A stretch of 6,857 nt of DNA from DATIYF01 sp035517775 (GCA_035517775.1 DATIYF010000117.1:1-6857); one strand, 5' to 3'; numbered from the stretch's first letter, positions 1 through 5,667 are shown. The notes: generated by a model not told the origin, from the sequence alone. Numbers and translations are program-made.

Positions 1-5
1 GGAGG
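1..5 (+). promoter_or_regulatory. Ribosome binding site of the acyl-CoA dehydrogenase gene
   Basis: GGAGG lies four bases before the TTG at 10. It supports this non-ATG start, since the reading frame of the family begins exactly here and no in-frame ATG occurs until codon 29. Confidence 0.75.
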
Positions 6-9
6 TACC

Positions 10-1152
10 TTGGACTTCCAACTCAACGACGAACAACTGCAGCTGAAGAAATCGGTCCGCGAGTTTGCCGAGCGCGAAATTGCGCCCAACGTCATGAAGT
101 GGGACGAGGCCGGTGACTTCCCCCTCGCCACGATCAAAGAACTGGGCAAACTCGGCCTGATGGGCATCGTCTTCCCGCCCGAGTACGGTGGCGCGGGCAT
201 GGGCTACGTCGAATACGTGCTTGCGGTCGAAGAGCTCTCGCGGGTAGATGGCTCGGTGGGCATTATCGTGGCCGCGCACACTTCGCTGTGCTCAAACCAC
301 ATTTTTCTCGCCGGGACGGAAGCGCAGAAAAAGAAATATGTCAGCAAGCTGGCCACCGGCGAGTTCATTGGCGCCTGGGGCCTGACCGAGCCTTCCTCCG
401 GCTCAGACGCGGGCAGCGCCCGCATGACCGCGGTCCGCAAGGGCAATAGCTGGGTGCTGAATGGCACCAAGACCTTCTGCACCAACGGCCACTATGCCGA
501 CGTTTTGACGGTGATTGCGGTGACGGACCGCACGGCGCACACGCACGGGCTTTCGGCATTCATCGTGGAGAAAGACACCAAGGGATTCCGTCCGGGGAAA
601 AAAGAAAACAAGCTGGGCCTGCGGGCGAGCGATACCGCGGAGTTGATCTTTGAAGACTGCGTGATTCCGGCGGAAAACCTCCTGGGCAAAGAAGGCGACG
701 GCTTCATTGACGCCATGCGGGTGCTCGATGGCGGACGCATTTCGATTGCCGCGCTCTCGCTGGGCATGGCGCAAGGCGCGTACGAGGCGGCACTCAAATA
801 TTCCAAGCAGCGCAAGCAGTTCGGCAAGGCCATCAGCGAATTTCAGGCTATCCAGTGGAAGCTGGCCGACATGGCGACGGAAATTGAAGCCGCGCGCCTG
901 CTGACCATGCGTTGTGCCTCCATGAAAGACGCTGGGCTGAAGACCACGCTGGAGTCCTCGATGGCGAAGCTCTACGCCAGCGAAGTGGCCGTGCGTTGCG
1001 CCAACGAAGGCGTGCAGATTCACGGCGGTTACGGCTTCATCAAAGACTATCCGGCGGAAAAGTTCTACCGCGACGTGAAGCTGTGCACCATCGGCGAAGG
1101 CACCAGCGAAGTGCAAAGGCTGGTGATTGCCCGGCAGCTGCTGAGGGAGTGA
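10..1152 (+). CDS. Acyl-CoA dehydrogenase, short-chain (butyryl-CoA dehydrogenase) type
   Basis: This FAD flavoenzyme oxidises an acyl-CoA to the trans-2-enoyl-CoA and passes electrons to electron-transfer flavoprotein in the cytoplasm. The protein has 380 residues, the normal full length for short-chain members. Visible in order: an N-terminal helical domain (1-120), the family signature GAWGLTEPSSGSD (121-133) that contacts flavin and substrate, the middle beta domain (about 120-230), and a C-terminal helical domain with the FAD-contacting RKQFG (268-272) and QIHGGYGF (337-344). The catalytic base is expected to be Glu363 in IGEGTSE, the position used by short- and medium-chain enzymes rather than isovaleryl- or long-chain ones. 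The start is TTG, supported by GGAGG at 1-5. Any upstream operon partner is cut off by the window edge. Its pairing with meaB 1.07 kb downstream suggests work on propionyl/branched-chain acyl-CoA routes. The substrate chain length cannot be fixed from sequence alone. Confidence 0.97.
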   Translation: MDFQLNDEQLQLKKSVREFAEREIAPNVMKWDEAGDFPLATIKELGKLGLMGIVFPPEYGGAGMGYVEYVLAVEELSRVDGSVGIIVAAHTSLCSNHIFLAGTEAQKKKYVSKLATGEFIGAWGLTEPSSGSDAGSARMTAVRKGNSWVLNGTKTFCTNGHYADVLTVIAVTDRTAHTHGLSAFIVEKDTKGFRPGKKENKLGLRASDTAELIFEDCVIPAENLLGKEGDGFIDAMRVLDGGRISIAALSLGMAQGAYEAALKYSKQRKQFGKAISEFQAIQWKLADMATEIEAARLLTMRCASMKDAGLKTTLESSMAKLYASEVAVRCANEGVQIHGGYGFIKDYPAEKFYRDVKLCTIGEGTSEVQRLVIARQLLRE

Positions 1153-1461
1153 GGATTACTGGAAATATCGTCGCTTCAGGACTCCCGTTCTGGCGGCACC
1201 CTCGTCTAATCCGAGCCTCGTCAAAATCAGTATGAGGAGCATCGCGGTAATTCGCTCGTTCATATAGTGCATCGCGACAATGTCATCAACTAGGGCAGTT
1301 CTCGATTCCTCGTCGAAGTGAGGTCAGGCAGTAGAGAGCTTTCACAGAAGAACGGTCGGGGGAATGTATCCTTCTTCCGACGAGTTTGGCAGCGCTTCAC
1401 AACGGGTTCGGTGGAGATAAAACCAACCGCCACATTTCGAGTTGAAGCACACAATTTAGTC
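1153..1461. other. Gene-poor gap between acyl-CoA dehydrogenase and the toxin gene
   Basis: About 310 bases between two convergent genes, visibly less GC-rich than its flanks. It holds two weak hairpins without a clear U-tract. One is CAGGAC-TCCC-GTTCTG at 1177-1192, 24 bases after the dehydrogenase stop. The other is at 1409-1429, pairing CGGTGG with CCAACCG with one bulged base, beyond the toxin stop; read on the - strand its loop is T-rich. Either could act as a weak terminator. On the - strand an open frame runs from 1323 to 1156 (see findings). I see no RNA gene or mobile element. Confidence 0.4.
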
Positions 1462-1821
1462 CTATTTTACCGGGCATCCCATGGCCACTCGTACGGCATC
1501 GGCGATCTGGCAGATGCGGGTGTGGCTCAAAACACGTAGCGGCGTTTTGGGCTCGATCAGAGACTCTTTCCGCACGACGGTCACATCCTCGGCGCGGACT
1601 TTCGAGGGATGCAGTCCGGTCTCGCCTGGAGCGAGCAAGAGGTGGGTCTCAGCATTCCTTTCCACTGCTCCGCTAAGTGGGGCGACAAGAACTGTAGCGG
1701 CCCGCGGATGGTGGTTGCGGGCGTCGAGCGAAACGATTATCACGGGCCTCGGCGGTTTATCAGAGGGATCGGTGGGCAGTTTCGCGAACCAGATTTCTCC
1801 CCGCGAAGGCAGGCGTGTCAC
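1462..1821 (-). CDS. Type II toxin, MazF/PemK-family endoribonuclease
   Basis: Predicted sequence-specific mRNA (or tRNA/rRNA) interferase of a type II toxin-antitoxin pair, 119 residues, the usual size. The family landmarks are GEIWF at 8-12 in the first strand, RPVIIVS at 25-31, and the strand plus loop VLVAPLSG at 44-51. Arg25 falls where E. coli MazF has Arg29, and Ser50 where it has the active-site Thr52, so the toxin looks intact. The later KVRAEDVTVVRKESL (74-88) is the strand and turn that family members carry before the C-terminal helix. Translation starts at a GTG that overlaps the antitoxin stop (GTGA, four bases), which implies translational coupling and antitoxin-first synthesis. 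The cut site cannot be predicted. It converges on the acyl-CoA dehydrogenase across a gap without a clear gene. Confidence 0.9.
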   Translation of the reverse strand: MTRLPSRGEIWFAKLPTDPSDKPPRPVIIVSLDARNHHPRAATVLVAPLSGAVERNAETHLLLAPGETGLHPSKVRAEDVTVVRKESLIEPKTPLRVLSHTRICQIADAVRVAMGCPVK

Positions 1822-2087
1822 GGCTCATCCTCAGGCGGAAACTGGCTCTCTGCGAACTGGCCCCAGGCCCGGTCCTCCTCGACCTCGTCGTCGGTGAGTG
1901 AGTCATAATAGCGCCTCACCGAGTCCGAAACCCTTTCCATTTCTGCGGTCTGTTGCTCGCGCCGGATGAGCTCCTCCACGACTGCCGAAGTCGAAGGGGC
2001 GCGCCGGCTCTTGCGCAACGACTCCAGGTATTTGAGCGATTCCCTAGAAAGCGAGAAGGTCTTTCTCGCCTTGCTTGCTGTGGCCAT
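1818..2087 (-). CDS. Ribbon-helix-helix antitoxin paired with the MazF-like toxin
   Basis: Predicted antitoxin of 89 residues that binds operator DNA with its N-terminus and wraps the toxin with its C-terminus. The N-terminal KTFSLS (9-14) fits the DNA-contacting beta strand of a ribbon-helix-helix fold, followed by helix A (about 15-28, ESLKYLESLRKSRR) and helix B (about 32-45, STSAVVEELIRREQ). The C-terminal part (about 53-89) is acidic, with SLTDDEVEEDRAWGQFAE, typical of toxin-neutralising tails. It is not an AbrB-type MazE. I chose the ATG at 2087 because GGGGAG (2097-2092) precedes it by four bases and the fold begins straight after; a GTG nine codons further up lacks this. It is the first gene of a two-gene operon with the toxin. 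Confidence 0.87.
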   Translation of the reverse strand: MATASKARKTFSLSRESLKYLESLRKSRRAPSTSAVVEELIRREQQTAEMERVSDSVRRYYDSLTDDEVEEDRAWGQFAESQFPPEDEP

Positions 2088-2091
2088 CGTA

Positions 2092-2097
2092 CTCCCC
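2092..2097 (-). promoter_or_regulatory. Ribosome binding site of the antitoxin gene
   Basis: GGGGAG on the - strand, four bases before the ATG at 2087. It decides the start in favour of the 89-residue product over a longer reading from the GTG at 2114. Confidence 0.6.
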
Positions 2098-2107
2098 GCA
2101 TAAGATA

Positions 2108-2148
2108 GTATCACATATGTATGATCACCAGTATGATAACAATATGAG
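2108..2148. promoter_or_regulatory. Four-box operator array upstream of the toxin-antitoxin operon
   Basis: Four heptamers in the same orientation: GTATCAC (2108-2114), GTATGAT (2119-2125), GTATGAT (2131-2137) and ATATGAG (2142-2148), starting 11, 12 and 11 bases apart, so about one DNA turn each. Ribbon-helix-helix antitoxins are known to bind such short repeats cooperatively. The array lies between the antitoxin gene and a possible - strand -10 element TATAAG (2155-2150, five of six matches), so a bound repressor would cover the start of transcription. No good -35 is seen. Function as autoregulatory operator is inferred. Confidence 0.55.
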
Positions 2149-2208
2149 ACTTATACCCTGAGGGGCCACTTTCAGAGATCAGCAATCCTTTTCGTTCCAG
2201 CCTTGCTT

Positions 2209-2214
2209 TACACT
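2209..2214 (+). promoter_or_regulatory. Candidate -10 element of meaB (TACACT)
   Basis: TACACT matches four of six bases of the -10 consensus and would place the start of transcription near 2221, two bases before the meaB TTG. No Shine-Dalgarno sequence is present, which fits a nearly leaderless message. No convincing -35 is visible. The same TACACTGAA string precedes the DUF3467 gene. Confidence 0.35.
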
Positions 2215-2222
2215 GAATTGTC

Positions 2223-3170
2223 TTGACCGCCGAAATAAAAAAGCTCGTTTCCCTTCTTCGCTCCGGCGATCCCCGCGCCCTGGCGCAGGCCATCAGCGCG
2301 GTTGAGAACCACGCGCCGGGGTGGTCTGATCTGCTGAAGGCGCTCTTTCCGCACACCGGTCAAGCGCGCGTTATCGGCCTGACTGGTGCACCGGGCGCGG
2401 GCAAAAGCACGCTGGTAGATCATCTCGCCCGCCACTTCCGCAAGCAGAACCAGACCATCGGCATCATTGCCGTTGACCCGACCAGCCCTTACACCGGCGG
2501 CGCCATCCTGGGCGACCGCATCCGCATGCAGGAGCATTTCTCCGACCCCGGTACCTACATCCGCAGCATGGCCACGCGCGGCTCACTGGGCGGGCTGGCG
2601 CGCACTACGGCCGACGTCGCCACCGTGCTCGATGCGGCCGGCCGCGACGTGATTCTCATCGAAACTGTCGGCGTCGGCCAGGACGAAGTCGATATCGTGC
2701 GCCTCGCCGACATCACCATTGTCATTCTCGTCCCCGGCATGGGCGACGATGTGCAGACCATCAAAGCCGGCATCATGGAAATCGCAGATATTTTCGTCAT
2801 CAATAAAAGCGACCACGAAGGCGCTGAACGGGTAGAGCGTGAAATTCGCGCCCTGCAGTCGCTGGCCACGCGCCAGGATGGCTGGACCCCGCCCATCGTC
2901 AAGACCGTGGGCAGCGAAGGGAAGGGAATTGCCGAACTGGCCGCGACCATCGCGGAGTACGAAGCCTATCTTGGAAAGGAAAACCGGGCGCTGTGTAATC
3001 GCGCCCACCATTGGCAGCAACGGCTGGTTGAAATGTTGCGCGATGCCATGCTCGAACAAGCCCGCTCCCAGATCGCCGATGGCGAGCTTTCACGGTTGGC
3101 CGCCGAAGTCGCCGAGCACAAGCGCGATCCCTACACCCTGGTGGAAGAAATCATGCGCGGGAAAGAATAA
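2223..3170 (+). CDS. meaB: Methylmalonyl-CoA mutase-associated GTPase MeaB (ArgK/LAO family)
   Basis: G3E-family P-loop GTPase that escorts adenosylcobalamin-dependent methylmalonyl-CoA mutase: it gates cofactor loading and helps remove damaged cofactor. The protein has 315 residues, close to the usual length. Motifs seen: Walker A GAPGAGKST (55-63), the family-specific DPTSPYTGGAILGDRIRM (85-102), the switch region ETVGVGQDEVDI (147-158), G4 NKSD (194-197), and a helical C-terminal dimerisation part (about 250-315). All nucleotide-binding motifs are intact. Translation probably starts at TTG 2223: an in-frame TGA sits at 2214 and no ATG or GTG follows in the early frame. There is no Shine-Dalgarno sequence. 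The mutase genes are not in the window. The acyl-CoA dehydrogenase upstream is a plausible former operon partner, now separated by the toxin-antitoxin genes. The old ArgK label (arginine/ornithine transport kinase) is a historical misnomer. Confidence 0.96.
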   Translation: MTAEIKKLVSLLRSGDPRALAQAISAVENHAPGWSDLLKALFPHTGQARVIGLTGAPGAGKSTLVDHLARHFRKQNQTIGIIAVDPTSPYTGGAILGDRIRMQEHFSDPGTYIRSMATRGSLGGLARTTADVATVLDAAGRDVILIETVGVGQDEVDIVRLADITIVILVPGMGDDVQTIKAGIMEIADIFVINKSDHEGAERVEREIRALQSLATRQDGWTPPIVKTVGSEGKGIAELAATIAEYEAYLGKENRALCNRAHHWQQRLVEMLRDAMLEQARSQIADGELSRLAAEVAEHKRDPYTLVEEIMRGKE

Positions 3171-3189
3171 ATTCATCCACCACCCAAAG

Positions 3190-3250
3190 CCACGAACTTC
3201 CACGAGGGCGCTCGGGGTTAGGATTTCGCGCCTCTTCGTGTGCTCAGTGG
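3190..3250. terminator. Imperfect palindrome between converging meaB and GT39 genes
   Basis: Arms pair as CCAC (3190-3193) with GTGG (3247-3250), CACGA (3201-3205) with TCGTG (3236-3240), and GGCGC (3207-3211) with GCGCC (3228-3232), around a 16-base loop. The right arm contains the stop codon of the - strand transferase. There is no T-tract, so a rho-independent terminator is not certain; it could instead be a dispersed palindromic repeat or a structure that blocks read-through from both sides. Confidence 0.35.
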
Positions 3251-4818
3251 TCAAAAGAAGTGTTTGCCTCTTCGATCGGCTCCATCTCGATCACCCCGAC
3301 CCATTGGCCCTTGCGACACTCGACATAGACCAGCTTTCCGCCCAGAATCTGCGCCGCGGCGGCGGGCGGAAGGTCACGGTGATATCCGAAATATTCTGCC
3401 TTGATCCGTTGCCATGCCGCCCAATGCTGAAGCAAAGGATGAGCCGGCTCATACTTTGTCGAAAACACCAGAGCAGCTTCAAAACTCGGCCGCATCTCGG
3501 CCGCCGACATCAACTCCTCGGCTGTGAAGTCCTCAACTTGCAGCACTCGCGTCGGCCGCGAAACGTATCCCAGCCACGGCTGCGACAACTCGCCGCTGGC
3601 CGGCCACGCCGTCAGCACTCGGCCCCTCGCGTAATGCGCTTGGGTAAAGGCGATGGCGTGCTCATGCAACAGAATGTAGTCGCGATAGGCGAGATTATCT
3701 TCGAGCGAAAACCCATAAGGAGGATTTACGAACAGGCTAGTCACAAAGCCCGCCGCCACGATGCCCACAACCCACCGCCACAGCCGGACGCGGCGTCGCA
3801 AGGTGGAAATCGCAACAAGAATCACCAGCGGAACCACGGGCAACATGTAACGCGCCAGCACGGCGCCACCCACCAGCGACATGACGGCCACGTAGGCCAC
3901 GATCACCGCAAGAAAAGCAAACTGAATGTCGGGTGCAATGCGCGGGCGCTCTTCGCCCTCGGGTTCCCTCAGGGGCGGCAGCCACATCGCCCCGGCGGCC
4001 GCCAGCGTCAGCACATACAGTCCCATGTAGCCGAAGTTTTGCCAGACGCGCATAAGAAAAGCGAGCACCATGCGCACTGGATGCATGGTGGCCTGCACGT
4101 TGTAGCGAAAATATTCCGGGTTGCCGAAGAAAAATCCCGTGCGCCAGCGATGGTAGGCATACCAGACCGCGAGCGGCACTGCCGGCGCCAGCAGCAGGAT
4201 CTTTCTGCGTAGTACGGCGCGATCCCACTTCTTGTGCCGCAACCCACGCAGCAACTCCCAGGCAAACAGCGCCAGGGCGGCCAGGATTGCCGTCTCTTTG
4301 GCCAGCACGGCCAGCGAAAACCACGCTGCCGCCGCCACAGGCCGCTCTTCTATATACGCCAGCAGCCCCCAAAACGTCAGCCCCGCCGCCGCCAGGTCCA
4401 CCTGCGCCAGGGAACTCTGCACGAAGAAGACGGGGTATACCGCTGTGCAAATCACCACCGCAATCGCGACTTCCATGTTGGCCGCGCGCCGCGCCAGCCG
4501 GAACAGCCCCAGCAGCGCAAACGCCGCCATCAGCAGCATCGCCGTCCGCGTGACCAGCGGCGTATAACCGGCGATCTTCCAGCACAGCGCGAGATAGGCC
4601 ATCACCAGCGGAGGGTGCGCGTTCGAGGGCGTAGTGTGCGGAATCAGCGATCCCGTCAGCAGCAGATCGCGCGCCGCCGGAATGTAGTAACCGGCCTCAT
4701 CCCAGAAGTATGGCAGGCGCAGCAGGGGAGCGTGGATGGCCAGCAGAGACAGAAAAATCAGGACCAAAATCAGCGCCGCAGGAAGCCTGCGCTCTTTGAC
4801 CTCGGGAGATGCCGCCAT
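3244..4818 (-). CDS. GT39/ArnT-like membrane glycosyltransferase (GT-C fold)
   Basis: Predicted inner-membrane transferase that moves a sugar from a polyprenyl-phosphate donor to an acceptor on the outer face of the membrane. The protein has 524 residues. Residues 12-34 form the first membrane helix, followed by the outward loop with the acidic pair Asp40-Glu41 (FWDEAGYY), the family's catalytic/metal site, and HPP at 68-70. About ten further hydrophobic segments follow to about residue 362, including SSLAQVD (135-141), LAKET (172-176) and RYMLPVVP (323-330), all typical of this class. Residues about 363-524 form a soluble, probably periplasmic tail. It starts at the ATG directly after the DUF3467 stop (TAAATG) and has no clear ribosome site of its own, so it is likely translated by coupling. 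The sugar and the acceptor (protein, lipid A or other glycan) cannot be told; close homologues are mostly annotated only as dolichyl-phosphate-mannose-protein mannosyltransferase family. Confidence 0.87.
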   Translation of the reverse strand: MAASPEVKERRLPAALILVLIFLSLLAIHAPLLRLPYFWDEAGYYIPAARDLLLTGSLIPHTTPSNAHPPLVMAYLALCWKIAGYTPLVTRTAMLLMAAFALLGLFRLARRAANMEVAIAVVICTAVYPVFFVQSSLAQVDLAAAGLTFWGLLAYIEERPVAAAAWFSLAVLAKETAILAALALFAWELLRGLRHKKWDRAVLRRKILLLAPAVPLAVWYAYHRWRTGFFFGNPEYFRYNVQATMHPVRMVLAFLMRVWQNFGYMGLYVLTLAAAGAMWLPPLREPEGEERPRIAPDIQFAFLAVIVAYVAVMSLVGGAVLARYMLPVVPLVILVAISTLRRRVRLWRWVVGIVAAGFVTSLFVNPPYGFSLEDNLAYRDYILLHEHAIAFTQAHYARGRVLTAWPASGELSQPWLGYVSRPTRVLQVEDFTAEELMSAAEMRPSFEAALVFSTKYEPAHPLLQHWAAWQRIKAEYFGYHRDLPPAAAAQILGGKLVYVECRKGQWVGVIEMEPIEEANTSFDH

Positions 4819-5112
4819 TTAGTGGACCGGCCCGGGCGCGGTCATGCGCGGGTCGAGCTTGATCTCGCCAAACGCGCTCTCATAATTCGCCACGTCGTGC
4901 TGCAGAATCGAGAGCAGTGCCTTGGCCTGCTGCGGGCTCAGGTAAATTCCCTGAAAGTTGCGCACCTCCACCTGGCTTTCGGTCTGCTGCTGCAGCGTGC
5001 CAAAGACCAGGAAGAAATCCCACACGCTGGCGCGCACCTGCACGCTGTTGGCGTAATTTTCCCGGTAGTCGGGGGCGTTGGTCAGTTTGATGTTGGGGCC
5101 GGGCATAGTCAT
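4819..5112 (-). CDS. DUF3467 family protein
   Basis: Small cytoplasmic protein of 97 residues belonging to a family of unknown function. Family features seen are NYANSVQVRASVWDFFLVFG (19-38), a strand with the conserved alternation of tyrosine/phenylalanine and small residues, and LSPQQAKALLSILQHDVANYE (58-78), the conserved helix, ending in FGEI (81-84). No signal peptide or membrane segment is present. I chose the ATG at 5112 (a second ATG is at 5106); an upstream GTG at 5199 adds 29 residues unlike the family. Neither ATG has a Shine-Dalgarno sequence, and TACACTGAA lies just upstream. It is the first gene of a pair with the GT39 transferase, with zero spacing, so the two are probably co-translated. 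The role is not known, and association with the transferase is inferred from position only. Confidence 0.87.
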   Translation of the reverse strand: MTMPGPNIKLTNAPDYRENYANSVQVRASVWDFFLVFGTLQQQTESQVEVRNFQGIYLSPQQAKALLSILQHDVANYESAFGEIKLDPRMTAPGPVH

Positions 5113-5121
5113 AGCTTGTTC

Positions 5122-5127
5122 AGTGTA
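5122..5127 (-). promoter_or_regulatory. Candidate -10 element of the DUF3467-GT39 operon (TACACT)
   Basis: On the - strand TACACT lies nine bases before the ATG at 5112, predicting transcription from about 5115 and a leader of about three bases. The absence of a ribosome binding site fits a leaderless message. No convincing -35 is seen. Confidence 0.35.
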
Positions 5128-5169
5128 GCGGCATTGAGGGGAAGTGGAAAGCCGCGGTCCTCCCCGCAA

Positions 5170-5201
5170 GCGGTCACAGCCCTCCGTGACCGCAGTCACA
5201 G
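5170..5201. repeat. Perfect 8-bp inverted repeat plus third GTCAC box
   Basis: GCGGTCAC (5170-5177) and GTGACCGC (5186-5193) are perfect inverted copies separated by eight bases. GTCACAG occurs at 5173-5179 and again at 5195-5201, 22 bases apart, about two helical turns. The arrangement in a divergent promoter region suggests protein binding rather than termination. Confidence 0.6.
5185..5200. promoter_or_regulatory. CRP/FNR-superfamily type binding site (CRP-like half-sites)
   Basis: CGTGA-N6-TCACA matches the CRP consensus TGTGA-N6-TCACA at nine of ten half-site bases. Its centre (5192.5) is 41.5 bases before the start of transcription predicted from the AATAAT element at 5222-5227, the spacing of class II activator sites. 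That a CRP-like regulator of this organism uses it is inferred. Confidence 0.45.
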
Positions 5202-5221
5202 GTGTCCCGCGGCAAAATGCA

Positions 5222-5227
5222 AATAAT
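5222..5227 (+). promoter_or_regulatory. Candidate -10 element of the secreted-protein gene
   Basis: AATAAT matches five of six bases of the -10 consensus and predicts a start near 5234 with a 26-base leader. No -35 hexamer is present at 16-18 bases, as expected of an activator-dependent promoter; the CRP-like site occupies that region. Confidence 0.4.
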
Positions 5228-5247
5228 GAAGGTGCGAGGTGGTTGGG

Positions 5248-5254
5248 AAGGAGG
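5248..5254 (+). promoter_or_regulatory. Strong ribosome binding site of the secreted-protein gene
   Basis: AAGGAGG, a full Shine-Dalgarno match, lies five bases before the ATG at 5260. It selects this start over the in-frame GTG at 5239 and places the signal peptide at the very N-terminus. Confidence 0.85.
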
Positions 5255-5259
5255 CGGCT

Positions 5260-5667
5260 ATGAAAGCCCTATGGATTGTCCCAATGCTTGTCCTCGCAGT
5301 TCTTGCCTGGCCTGCAATGGCAGCCCAAAAGCCCGCCAGCGGGGTCACAGTTCCCAAATACGATCCTGCGGCCGAGGCCACCTTCAAGGGGACGGTCGTC
5401 GAGGTCAGAGACCGCCAGTGCCCCATGAGCGGCGGCCTGGGATCGCACGTCATTCTCAAGATGACAGATGGCACGACCATCGAAGTTCACCTCGCCACCA
5501 CCCAGTGGGTAAAGCAGTACGACCTGACCCTGAACAAGGGGGACGACATCGAGGTCAAGGGCGTGAAGGTGAAGTTCGAAGGCGTGGATACCATCTTCGC
5601 CCGTGAGGTCAAGCGCGGCAACGATACTTTCGTGTTTCGCGATGAGAAGGGCAATCCGGTTTGGTAG
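5260..5667 (+). CDS. Small secreted protein of probable OB-like beta-barrel fold, function unknown
   Basis: A 135-residue protein with a typical Sec signal peptide: MK, a hydrophobic core at about 4-18, and a likely cut after AMA (19-21) or the next alanine. The mature part (about 113 residues) is rich in beta strands: FKGTVVEVRD (42-51), HVILKMTDGTTIEVHLAT (63-80), DDIEVKGVKVKFEGVDTIFAREVKRG (95-120) and DTFVFRDEKGNPVW (122-135). The string G-D-x-I-x-V-K-G and the closing FRDEKGNPVW resemble secreted OB-fold proteins that are common but uncharacterised in Acidobacteriota; this is recognition of style, not an established family assignment. The mature protein has one cysteine (Cys54, in RDRQCPMSGG) and several histidines (63, 77). 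No lipobox is present. It has a strong ribosome site and a likely activator-dependent promoter. The GT87 gene follows 45 bases downstream and may be co-transcribed. Confidence 0.8.
   Translation: MKALWIVPMLVLAVLAWPAMAAQKPASGVTVPKYDPAAEATFKGTVVEVRDRQCPMSGGLGSHVILKMTDGTTIEVHLATTQWVKQYDLTLNKGDDIEVKGVKVKFEGVDTIFAREVKRGNDTFVFRDEKGNPVW

Noticed and set aside
403..1116. 237-codon - strand open frame inside the acyl-CoA dehydrogenase
   Set aside because: It is the antisense shadow of a gene with every family motif intact, and has no ribosome site or recognisable domain.
1177..1192. Rho-independent terminator after the acyl-CoA dehydrogenase
   Set aside because: The stem is only six pairs with a wobble and there is no U-tract, so it is mentioned within the gap entry but not called separately.
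1318..1539. 73-codon + strand open frame in the gap
   Set aside because: It extends antisense into the toxin gene, has no ribosome site, and shows no recognisable feature.
1481..1897. 138-codon + strand open frame over the toxin-antitoxin genes
   Set aside because: It is the complement of two overlapping genes with clear family motifs on the - strand.
2839..4212. 457-codon + strand open frame
   Set aside because: It overlaps the end of meaB in another frame and runs antisense to the GT39 gene. The product is arginine-, histidine- and glutamine-rich with no domain, typical of the complement of GC-rich coding sequence.
5113..5199. N-terminal extension of the DUF3467 protein from a GTG at 5199
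   Set aside because: The extra 29 residues do not resemble the family and cross the CRP-like site and the likely promoter.
4234..5226. 330-codon + strand open frame
   Set aside because: It is antisense to the GT39 and DUF3467 genes. The product is full of arginine, glutamine and histidine, as expected of a reverse-strand shadow.
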